Source: Euryarchaeota archaeon UBA53
Lineage (GTDB): Archaea; Thermoplasmatota; Poseidoniia; Poseidoniales; Poseidoniaceae
Direction: 5' to 3'
Assembly: GCA_002507425.1 (NCBI GenBank)
Contig: DAZU01000002.1
Location: 1 to 27,468, forward strand
Length of the DNA: 27,468 nucleotides
How positions within the stretch are numbered: the stretch's first letter is position 1; each line of letters opens with the position of its first letter. Made by a program: the position numbers and the translations under genes. The notes beneath the pieces are model-generated. The model was not told where the DNA came from. It saw only the letters and a list, made by a program, of their open reading frames with translations, and made no database searches. Of the stretch, positions 16,479 through 23,901 are shown one piece after another.

Positions 16479-18139
16479 CAAAACATACCTCCGTCTCTTT
16501 TTGGCCTAAATTTCTCAGCCCATGTGAACAATACCAATGCTATAAGCATTAATACCGATGCTATTGCATTAGATGCTGTGTTGGTTATTGGTTTGTAGGC
16601 CTCTCTAATTGTATCAATCATTATCGGCAAAGTAGTCCAATCTGAATTTCTTGTAACAACCCACGATGCTCCAAATTCGCCCATTGACATCGCCAATGTG
16701 AAAATTGCTGCTATAATTATGGAACCTCGAAGCATTGGAATTTTTATTGAAATTAACCTCTTGAAAGGAGTAACCCCTAATGTCATCGCACATTCATCAT
16801 ATGCAGGCTCAATCGAACGTAATGCTGGTAGAATAATTCGAACTACAAATGGAGTGGTAATCATAACATGCGCAATCACTGGAGTGAACCAGAGTTGGTA
16901 GAAAAATTCCGGATTAATCTTGATCATCCCTATTGTTACACCTAATCCAATCATTACGCTGGAAACTGCAAATGGTAGCATTGTAGTGACGTCGATTATT
17001 CTTGCTAATTTTGGAGATTTTACTTCTAAATCCTTGATTGTTTGTGCCAGTATCCACCCTAGGGGAAGGGCTATTGCAAGTGTTACAAATGCATAGGAAA
17101 GTGAATTAATCAAGGCATCCCATCCTGATGATAAGCTCACTGTTTCTTTAAACGCATACTCCCAACCTTCAGTGCTCCAACTTTCGGTTACATTATCTTG
17201 TTCTCGGGTTTGAACTCTAAATGAATCAACAAGTATCGCAAGAAGAGGTGCGATTGCAAATATAATTGCTGGCCCAACTACAAACCAGCCGTATCGACTT
17301 CTCTTTTTTGCAATTTTTTCTGAGGCTTTAGGTAATAGAGACTGCCTTTTCTGTTGTAGATAAGACATCAACCATAACGAAATTAACAAAACCGTGAACT
17401 GAATTATCGAACCACCTAAAATAATTTCATTTCTACTTACCTGGTATCCCTCTATTCCTGCGGACGATCCTATACTAGCCATCATACTTTCAATTGTATT
17501 TTCACCTAACGTAATCAACTTCACAAGTGCAAAAGAAGTGAATGAAAAAACGAATGTCATGCATGCTGCTGCAGCTACTGAAGGTAGCAATAATGGTGCC
17601 CAAAAATGTTTGATTCGGTCAAGAAAGCTTTGTCCATTGGGTAGAAGCTTAATTTGTTCTTCAAGCCGAGGATCAAGAGTTGATAGAACCGGCTCACAGA
17701 ATCTTATGACTAGGGAAAGATTGAACCAAGCATGTGCTAATATCAAAATTGTAAACCATGTGTTCTCATTGCTTCTTAAGTCATATATTTCCATGAGATT
17801 AAGAAAGCCAATAGCTGCAACTATTGAGGGCATTACAAACGGCATTGTGAGTATGGATTTAATGAAAGACTGAAATGGCCATTCATACCTTCCAAGCTGC
17901 CAAGCAATTGGTAATCCAATGAAAACTGTGAGTATAGTGGATAGGGTTGCTTGTAAAAATGTAAACCCAACAACTTCTTTGGAAATATAATTTTCATTGA
18001 GAGCGCTAAACCAATTTGTCATGTCAGGCCCGGCGACCCAAATTAATCTATCCAAAGCCAGCCATAATGGCACTATAATAAGGAGAATGAAAATAGTGAC
18101 TGCGGAAGCATTTGCCACCTTTTTGAACATCTCAAGCAT
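16478..18139 (-). CDS. thiP: thiamine ABC transporter permease, fused double unit
   Basis: About 553 residues with some twelve membrane helices: two BPD-type permease halves in one chain, as in ThiP and FbpB. Each half has an EAA-type loop for docking the ATPase: near DPRLEEQIKLLPNG in the first, and YDECAMTLGVTPFKRL in the second. A polar linker (QQKRQSLLPKASEKIAKKRS) separates the halves. It overlaps the end of thiB by about eight bases from the ATG at 18139; the ATG at 18130, one base after the thiB stop, is also possible. It ends with a one-base overlap with thiQ. Confidence 0.87.
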   Translation of the reverse strand: MLEMFKKVANASAVTIFILLIIVPLWLALDRLIWVAGPDMTNWFSALNENYISKEVVGFTFLQATLSTILTVFIGLPIAWQLGRYEWPFQSFIKSILTMPFVMPSIVAAIGFLNLMEIYDLRSNENTWFTILILAHAWFNLSLVIRFCEPVLSTLDPRLEEQIKLLPNGQSFLDRIKHFWAPLLLPSVAAAACMTFVFSFTSFALVKLITLGENTIESMMASIGSSAGIEGYQVSRNEIILGGSIIQFTVLLISLWLMSYLQQKRQSLLPKASEKIAKKRSRYGWFVVGPAIIFAIAPLLAILVDSFRVQTREQDNVTESWSTEGWEYAFKETVSLSSGWDALINSLSYAFVTLAIALPLGWILAQTIKDLEVKSPKLARIIDVTTMLPFAVSSVMIGLGVTIGMIKINPEFFYQLWFTPVIAHVMITTPFVVRIILPALRSIEPAYDECAMTLGVTPFKRLISIKIPMLRGSIIIAAIFTLAMSMGEFGASWVVTRNSDWTTLPIMIDTIREAYKPITNTASNAIASVLMLIALVLFTWAEKFRPKRDGGMF

Positions 18140-19268
18140 CAACCATGGCTCTATTCCAGTCTTCTAACCAACTTTCCATATTTTGAGCAATCTCTTCTGC
18201 TGACACCTCGGCAGGGTGTGCAGGTATAACCGAATGATACCTATAGCCGCCATCCTCAGGTAGGTCACTTCCATTTAGCACTGGATACATAAAATTCTCA
18301 GTCGGCATATTGTTGTTCACCTGCTCGGATAGAAGATACTCAATGAATTCTGATGATGAATTTAGGTTTCCACCATGAACGGCAGCCGCATATTCAACTT
18401 GATGGAAAGCAGATCTGGGAAGGTCAAGTGCAGCAGATTTTGTCCAGTTGCCATTATACCAAGATTCAACGCCCGGAGAATGGCAATATGACACGACAAT
18501 GTGTGCATCGCCGACATGACCATCTATCCATTCGCCATAACCACCCGTGTAGTGAGTTTCGTAAGCCTCTCCCCATCCAGAAGTAATTATCACATCGTTT
18601 GCGGCCATTGCAGACCACCAATCAGTCCAGTCAGTAGTTGAGTCATTATCATTGGCAAAGTAGTCGGTAGTTGCAGTCATAAATGCTCGACCAGGGCTAC
18701 TTGTTTCTGGGGATGGGAAAACAACTTTTCCTTTCCACTCATCCTCAGTCAAGTCCCAAAGAGATGTTGGGACTGTGTAATTTACTCCATCAACAATCTG
18801 GGTATCATAGTTTAAGCACATATAGCCTTGGTCAAATGGAACGGCATATGGTCCATCATATGGGATGAGCGCTTTTTCATCTAATTCAGGAATGTTTTGG
18901 GCGATGTGTTCCACTAAGACTCCATTGTCTAGCGCCGTTTGCAGGTATGTGTTGTCCAGACCTAGAGCCAAATCAGCAATCTGAACCCCTTTATACTGCA
19001 TTAGGTGGTCAAGAATAGACCCTGCATCGTCAAGTTTGATTAATTTTACATCATATCCTGTATCATTTTCAAATGTACTTATCATTGTGTCTGTTAGTCC
19101 ACTTACATCGTAAGTTACTATAATCAATTCTCCATCATCCACAAACTGATAATCATCTGTTACTAAATCATCAATAGTCTCATCTATTTTTTCTGTCAAA
19201 CAACCTGAGACCATCATCATGGAAACAAGTAAGCAGCATGCAAATTCTTTTTTCATTTTTTTCACCAT
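18132..19268 (-). CDS. thiB: thiamine-binding lipoprotein of ABC transporter
   Basis: The substrate-binding component. Seen: a signal with lipobox VSGC (Cys23), then a TbpA-type binding protein. Segments closely parallel E. coli TbpA: LGLDN, PYAVPFDQGY (VPFDYGY in E. coli), SSPGRAFM, TSGWGEAY, SYCHSPG, NNMPTENFMYPV near the C-terminus and SWLEDWNRA at the end. This is specific enough to favour thiamine (or thiamine phosphates) over iron, sulfate or putrescine. 378 residues; the start ATG overlaps the stop of thiR by one base (TAATG). An acidic, probably flexible linker follows the lipid anchor. Confidence 0.88.
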   Translation of the reverse strand: MVKKMKKEFACCLLVSMMMVSGCLTEKIDETIDDLVTDDYQFVDDGELIIVTYDVSGLTDTMISTFENDTGYDVKLIKLDDAGSILDHLMQYKGVQIADLALGLDNTYLQTALDNGVLVEHIAQNIPELDEKALIPYDGPYAVPFDQGYMCLNYDTQIVDGVNYTVPTSLWDLTEDEWKGKVVFPSPETSSPGRAFMTATTDYFANDNDSTTDWTDWWSAMAANDVIITSGWGEAYETHYTGGYGEWIDGHVGDAHIVVSYCHSPGVESWYNGNWTKSAALDLPRSAFHQVEYAAAVHGGNLNSSSEFIEYLLSEQVNNNMPTENFMYPVLNGSDLPEDGGYRYHSVIPAHPAEVSAEEIAQNMESWLEDWNRAMVDA

Positions 19269-20101
19269 TAAATTAAGGACACAATTTTGTGCATTCTATC
19301 AACAAGTTCTAGCGGGTTGTGCGCAAGTATGTAGAGAGTTGGCTCCCAACCAAAGGCCCCTTCATCAAGTATCACATCTATACCTTGATGAGGAACTAGG
19401 TCACCCTTGGTTGCAAAAGTGAGGTTTAAATCCAAATCCTCACAAATAGTTTCGATATTGTCTTTATTTTCTCCGGGATGTATATTCAGTATCGCAGTTT
19501 TTTTAGAATCGTATACTCTAGAGTCTATCAACATTCCAGCGAGATGAGATGAGGCCCCAAAATCTGGCGTGTCATGATGCCTTAATTTGTCGTTTACTAT
19601 GGTAACCTTTCCAGGAAATGCGGCAACCTCTGCAACAGATTTTGCCGAATCTAAGCAACATGCTATGTTCATTCCAACTGCTGGCATTTGTCCTTTTATT
19701 CGACTAACATCTATCCTTGATATTGCCCACTCCAGTCTCTTCAGAAGAGCGCTTTGCTCCTGATCGGAATCCAGGTCACTTCCGGTTAGTGACTTATCGA
19801 ATCTAATTACTTGGCCTGGACCAAACGCAATTTCCATCACGAAACGTGTTCGGGTTGGTTTAGAGGTTGGGCCAAGTTGCCTTAGGGCCATTGATATTTC
19901 ATGTGCCCAGCCATCGATGGTCGATTCATCAGATGTTCCACTCATGTCAGGCAAATCTCTGTGCGCCATCCGGGATATGGTAGATTGGGTGGAACCAAGC
20001 ATCTGGGCGATTTCTGCTTGAGACCAGTTAGCTGATTTAAGATTCCTCGCAAGTTGCATGTGCAATCTTTCAATCCAAACAGAGCCGTCTGAGCCGAGCA
20101 T
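19268..20101 (-). CDS. thiR: ThiR: HTH regulator with ThiN (thiamine-phosphate synthase-like) domain
   Basis: An archaeal repressor family for thiamine genes. Seen: a helix-turn-helix near the N-terminus (SQAEIAQMLGSTQSTISRM), then a ThiN-like domain with VGMNIACCLDSAKS, FPGKVTIVND, DFGASSHLAGML and GWEPTLYILAHNP. In the bifunctional ThiDN enzymes this fold makes thiamine phosphate; here the last region reads DEGAFGWEPT where, from memory, the enzyme has DRG..GKEP. This suggests ligand sensing rather than catalysis. The start ATG at 20101 has GAGGA (20108-20112) six bases upstream; an in-frame ATG at 20119 is possible and could be leaderless. It heads the thiRBPQ operon and is probably autoregulated through the palindrome at 20145-20159. 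Confidence 0.85.
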   Translation of the reverse strand: MLGSDGSVWIERLHMQLARNLKSANWSQAEIAQMLGSTQSTISRMAHRDLPDMSGTSDESTIDGWAHEISMALRQLGPTSKPTRTRFVMEIAFGPGQVIRFDKSLTGSDLDSDQEQSALLKRLEWAISRIDVSRIKGQMPAVGMNIACCLDSAKSVAEVAAFPGKVTIVNDKLRHHDTPDFGASSHLAGMLIDSRVYDSKKTAILNIHPGENKDNIETICEDLDLNLTFATKGDLVPHQGIDVILDEGAFGWEPTLYILAHNPLELVDRMHKIVSLI

Positions 20102-20107
20102 GCCCGG

Positions 20108-20112
20108 TCCTC
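20108..20112 (-). promoter_or_regulatory. Shine-Dalgarno deciding the thiR start
   Basis: Minus-strand GAGGA lies six bases before the ATG at 20101 but downstream of the in-frame ATG at 20119, so it favours the shorter protein. Confidence 0.5.
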
Positions 20113-20144
20113 TATGCATTAGTTATTCAATATTACTAATTAAT

Positions 20145-20159
20145 TATGCAATTCGCATA
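20145..20159. promoter_or_regulatory. Candidate ThiR operator
   Basis: TATGC AATTC GCATA: 5-bp perfect arms and a near-symmetric centre, 15 bases in all. It abuts the TATA-like element upstream of thiR, where a repressor or activator would act. Assignment to ThiR is inference from position. Confidence 0.4.
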
Positions 20160-20336
20160 TCAAAATATACCTGTAAACCAACTTCAATATTGGTAGCTCA
20201 ACATTAGGCGAAATGGTTGACATAATACCAGCAAGTCGTTCCAATATAAAGTTTTAATTTTACAAACATTAGGCTGCTGGGATTTATTGATTTTGAAAGA
20301 TTACATAGGTCTAAACCGTAGACACAGGTGGGAATA

Positions 20337-21749
20337 GTGTTACCGATGGAAGACGACCAGTTTCTTGAGCATGTGATGGACTTAGTTCGTGATCATTTAG
20401 GAGGCAATGAGCCGAACGGTGATTATATAGAACCCTCCAGTTTGTCAAAAATTTCGGATCTAGGTCTTCCTCTCGAAGGCAGAGGTTTAGAATCTTTAAT
20501 AATCGACATAGAACATTTCTTGAGATATAGCGTTAGAACTGATAGCCCGGGTTTCATGAATCCACTATGGGGAGGATTCAATGTCGCAGCTTTTTCAGGT
20601 GAAGTTATTGCCACTTTGGTCAATAATTCCATGTATACATACGAGCTTTCCCCCTATGCAACCCTTGTTGAGCAGGCGCTCATTAGGAGGATGTGTGAAA
20701 TTGTTGGGTTTTCGGAGGGTAATGGCACCCTTACAACCGGTGGCTCTAATGGCAACATGATAGGCATGATGTGTGCAAGATATCGCATTGACCCACTAGG
20801 CCAACAACGCGGTTATGATGTTAAGAATCTAGTTTGCTTTGTCTCTGAAGAGTCACATTATTCCGTTCTCATGGCTGCAAATGTTCTGGGAATAGGATTC
20901 GACAATGTAATCAAGGTTGCTTGCGATGATGATGGTAGAATGCGGTGTGATAAATTGATTGAAGAGATTGAACGTTGCAAAAAAAACAATCAAATCCCGT
21001 TTTGTGTTGTTGCCACCGCAGCAACCACAGTTAGGGGTGCATTTGATCCAATCAAAGAGATATCAAGATTATGTGAAGAGAATGAAATTTGGCTCCATGT
21101 AGATGCAGCTTGGGGAGGCTCATGTCTATTTAGCACGAAATACAGAGGGTTGATGGACGGTATTGAGTTAGCTGATTCGGTGTGCTGGGATGCGCACAAA
21201 ATGATGGGTGTCCCGTTGGTTTGTTCCGCGTTTTTGATAAAGAACCCTGAAATTCTAAGGAAAATTTGTGCTCATGGGGACTCTGCCCATTATTTATTCC
21301 ACCAAGATGCTGAAAATATCGATTTGGGTCGAATAAGTCTTCAGTGTGGAAGGCGTAATGATGCTCTAAAATTATTCCTGTCTTGGAGGGATAAAGGAGA
21401 TGCAGGCTGGGCTAGATTGGTCGAGTCTTACATGGGCTTGGCCGACTACTTAGAGGATATGATAAAAAAAGAAAGTTCTCTCGAAATGATGTCAAGTCGA
21501 GATTGGACAAATGTATGCCTACGGTTCACAAGCGAAGGTATTGACCATAACGATGTGAATAAACAAATTAGAGACAGGATAATAAAATCTGGTAATTATA
21601 TGATTTCTCAATCTAATATTGGTGATAACGTAATACTGCGACCAGTAATAGCAAATCCAGCAATCAATATCAAACACCTCAACGGTTTGGTTGAAGAAAT
21701 TGTCCGTACTGGTCACGATGTCATCAGAGGCATTCCACCCAATCACTGA
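20337..21749 (+). CDS. PLP-dependent group II amino acid decarboxylase (GAD-like)
   Basis: Removes the alpha-carboxyl of an amino acid, perhaps glutamate, aspartate or cysteine sulfinate. Seen: LTTGGSNGNMIGMM (cofactor phosphate region), EESHYSV with the His that stacks on PLP, VATAATTVRGAFDP, the VDAAWGG motif with the Asp contacting the pyridine nitrogen, and the Schiff-base lysine in WDAHKMM (Lys288). ISLQCGRRNDALKLFLSWRDKG closely parallels the LQCGR...K segment of animal GAD and cysteine sulfinate decarboxylase. 470 residues. The GTG at 20337 follows AGGTGGG by four bases; a GTG at 20328 lies within that site, and the ATG at 20346 is too far from it. Aspartate decarboxylation to beta-alanine for coenzyme A is one plausible archaeal role. 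Confidence 0.85.
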   Translation: MLPMEDDQFLEHVMDLVRDHLGGNEPNGDYIEPSSLSKISDLGLPLEGRGLESLIIDIEHFLRYSVRTDSPGFMNPLWGGFNVAAFSGEVIATLVNNSMYTYELSPYATLVEQALIRRMCEIVGFSEGNGTLTTGGSNGNMIGMMCARYRIDPLGQQRGYDVKNLVCFVSEESHYSVLMAANVLGIGFDNVIKVACDDDGRMRCDKLIEEIERCKKNNQIPFCVVATAATTVRGAFDPIKEISRLCEENEIWLHVDAAWGGSCLFSTKYRGLMDGIELADSVCWDAHKMMGVPLVCSAFLIKNPEILRKICAHGDSAHYLFHQDAENIDLGRISLQCGRRNDALKLFLSWRDKGDAGWARLVESYMGLADYLEDMIKKESSLEMMSSRDWTNVCLRFTSEGIDHNDVNKQIRDRIIKSGNYMISQSNIGDNVILRPVIANPAINIKHLNGLVEEIVRTGHDVIRGIPPNH

Positions 21750-21791
21750 TTTTAAGCAAGTAATAAAATAAACAATCCACCATGTATAAAC

Positions 21792-22403
21792 ATGCAAACC
21801 GGTAAACCCGATTGGTGGGATGAGGCTGATTCGTTTCTTCTGAAAGACCCAATATTATCTCCAATTGTCTCTAGGTATCACGGCGAATCACTCAAAGGAA
21901 AAGGTGATGTTTTTTGCACTCTAATCCGTTCAATCGTTGGTCAACAAATATCAGTTCTAGCCGCAGACTCAATATGGAATCGTCTAATTGATATGGTGGG
22001 TGAAATCAATCCTGCAAATATAAGAAATTTCAGTCCTGAACAGTTGGCTTCTTGCGGTTTAACAAGATCAAAGTCATCTTACATACATGGTATAGCCATG
22101 GACAGCGAAAAGTTCCTATCCCCAATTTGGGATAATATGACCGATACTGAGGTGACAAAACACTTGACAAGTTTTCGTGGAATTGGGCCATGGACTTCAG
22201 AGATGATCCAAATTTTTGCTCTTCTGAGACAAGACATATTCAGCATAGGAGATATAGGATTAGTAAATGCTGTAAAAAAACTAGTCCCGGTAGCGGAAAC
22301 AAAAGAAGATGTTCTCAAGATTTCAAAAACCTGGGCACCTTACAGAACTGCTGCTAGCTGGTATTTGTGGCGTATGCTAGATCCGGTTCCCGTCGAATAT
22401 TAA
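21792..22403 (+). CDS. AlkA-like DNA glycosylase (HhH-GPD)
   Basis: Excises alkylated bases such as 3-methyladenine in base-excision repair. Seen: IRSIVGQQIS (about 45-54, a family marker), the helix-hairpin-helix LTSFRGIGPWTSEM (about 125-138), and catalytic Asp154 in SIGDIG. 203 residues is shorter than E. coli AlkA because the N-terminal TBP-like domain is absent, as in many compact archaeal and bacterial forms. No iron-sulfur cysteines, so not an endonuclease III. The start ATG at 21792 has no Shine-Dalgarno. It is 42 bases after the decarboxylase. Confidence 0.9.
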   Translation: MQTGKPDWWDEADSFLLKDPILSPIVSRYHGESLKGKGDVFCTLIRSIVGQQISVLAADSIWNRLIDMVGEINPANIRNFSPEQLASCGLTRSKSSYIHGIAMDSEKFLSPIWDNMTDTEVTKHLTSFRGIGPWTSEMIQIFALLRQDIFSIGDIGLVNAVKKLVPVAETKEDVLKISKTWAPYRTAASWYLWRMLDPVPVEY

Positions 22404-22441
22404 GCGAAACTAGATTATACTAAAAACCCCAAATAAAAAAC

Positions 22442-22693
22442 ATGGAGTTCGCTTACTACTCACTTGCCCTGATATTAGGCTACTCTATCACTAGATGGCT
22501 AACAGAAAACATAAAATTTCACATAAGAAATGAAAAAATCTGGCTCCATCATTGGATAATTGCCTCCATATCAATGGTGTGTTTAATAGTTGCAAAAATA
22601 TCCAATCCAATTGTATGGGGCTTGTTGACAGGTGTTGCCTTAGAAGGATTGACACGCAAGAATTGGTCCATAATTAGGGGTGGTAAAAAATGA
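22442..22693 (+). CDS. small membrane protein with HHW motif
   Basis: 83 residues with two to three hydrophobic segments (about 3-18, 37-53 and 57-70), a basic loop (KFHIRNEKIW) carrying LHHWI at a membrane boundary, and a basic end (RGGKK). No family recognised. It lies 38 bases after the glycosylase and 47 before gcvT, same strand. The A-rich leader shows no Shine-Dalgarno. Hydrophobic pattern and position support a real gene. Confidence 0.6.
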   Translation: MEFAYYSLALILGYSITRWLTENIKFHIRNEKIWLHHWIIASISMVCLIVAKISNPIVWGLLTGVALEGLTRKNWSIIRGGKK

Positions 22694-22740
22694 ATTCCTC
22701 AACAGTGATAATTTAGTGCTTGGAAGTTATCGGTTTATCT

Positions 22741-23850
22741 ATGACCCAAAGGGTTCCAGTCAGGACTCCGTTGTATGAAGAACACGTCAAATTAAATGGG
22801 AATATTGTAGATTTCCACGGATTTGAGTTACCTATATGGTATACTAACATCTCACAAGAACATTTAGCTTGCCGCACATCAGTTGGTCTTTTTGATGTGT
22901 CTCATATGGGTACGTTCCGTTTCACTGGAAATCATGTTAGGTCTTGGCTTGAATCAATCTCGACACAGAAGTGCACAGCGATTGCACCGGGTAGTTGTGC
23001 TTACACTCATTTTTTGGATTACGATGGTTTTCTTATCGATGATATGATTTTTGCAGTGGTGTCAGAAACCGAAATATTAGGTGTTCCCAATGCAAGCATG
23101 ATACCTGTTATGTGGAAATGGTTCTCGTCTCTTATTCCAGATGACGGATCGGTATCGATTGAGGATTTATCTCCCTCCACCAGTATTCTTGCATTACAGG
23201 GTCCAAATTCAAAATCAATAATTGAGAGCGTTCTAGGATTAGAAAATCATGTAGGCCGGTTCAAATGGAAGAGAATATCAAAGAATGATTCAGGATTATC
23301 TGGGTGGATTCAAGGTACTGGATACACGGGTGAGCCAGGTTATGAGATTTTCATAAATAATGAGGATGCACCTGATCTATGGAGAAAACTAATCACAGCC
23401 GGTGCTATTCCAATCGGCCTTGGTGCAAGAGATACCTTAAGGTTAGAGAAAGGTTACTTGCTATCAGGTGTAGATTTTGCTTCGCCCGATTTGGAAGATA
23501 ACGATATATTGCACAGAGATTCGTGGGAAACAAATGTTCCTTTTGGCTTGGATATAGAGCATGATTTCATAGGCAAAGATCGAGTTGTTTCACACACTAA
23601 AGGTGATGAAAGACTTTGGGGAGTTTTGCAGTTGGAGAAAGGACCGTTACCTAGGGGTGGGAAGGTAGTAGAAGATCTAGATGGAAATATAATTGGCACA
23701 CTTACTAGTGGAGCACCTTCGCCTTCTCTAGGAAGGACGGGAATAGGGATGGGTTACATAGCAAATGTTTCTCCTAATTCTGAAGTTATGATTGTTGCAT
23801 CTCCTCGCAAGAAAGTTAGAGCAAAGATAGTTCGCCCTCCCTTTGTTTAA
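22741..23850 (+). CDS. gcvT: aminomethyltransferase, glycine cleavage T protein
   Basis: Transfers the methylene group from aminomethyl-GcvH to tetrahydrofolate, releasing ammonia. Seen: LYEEHVKLNGNIVDFHGFELP at the N-terminus, SVGLFDVSHMG, DYDGFLIDD with the folate-contacting Asp, LALQGP, GYTGEPGYEIF and GLGARDTLRLEKG, and the C-terminal beta-barrel ending GMGYIANV...VRAKIVRPPF. 369 residues is normal. The start ATG at 22741 precedes the conserved RTPLYEEH; in-frame TTG at 22720 is less likely. gcvH and gcvP are not in the window. The usual GmpLYG segment reads GYLLSG here. Confidence 0.9.
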   Translation: MTQRVPVRTPLYEEHVKLNGNIVDFHGFELPIWYTNISQEHLACRTSVGLFDVSHMGTFRFTGNHVRSWLESISTQKCTAIAPGSCAYTHFLDYDGFLIDDMIFAVVSETEILGVPNASMIPVMWKWFSSLIPDDGSVSIEDLSPSTSILALQGPNSKSIIESVLGLENHVGRFKWKRISKNDSGLSGWIQGTGYTGEPGYEIFINNEDAPDLWRKLITAGAIPIGLGARDTLRLEKGYLLSGVDFASPDLEDNDILHRDSWETNVPFGLDIEHDFIGKDRVVSHTKGDERLWGVLQLEKGPLPRGGKVVEDLDGNIIGTLTSGAPSPSLGRTGIGMGYIANVSPNSEVMIVASPRKKVRAKIVRPPFV

Positions 23851-23901
23851 CCCAAGACAAAAGGGCGTTGTATTCATCAAGGTGCAATCATACGGGCATA
23901 T

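Larger units (their letters stand above)
20102..20336. other. Divergent intergenic region thiR / decarboxylase
   Basis: About 235 bases, AT-rich, between the two divergent starts. It holds a TATA-like TAATTAATTA (20137-20146) for thiR, the palindrome at 20145-20159, a second inverted repeat ACCAA...TTGGT (20177-20194), and the decarboxylase Shine-Dalgarno AGGTGGG (20326-20332). No THI-box riboswitch sequence and no RNA gene were recognised. Confidence 0.5.

Noticed and set aside
20102..20336. Thiamine (THI-box) riboswitch upstream of thiR
   Set aside because: The conserved THI-box core sequences are not seen on either strand; a ThiR-type protein regulator explains control better.
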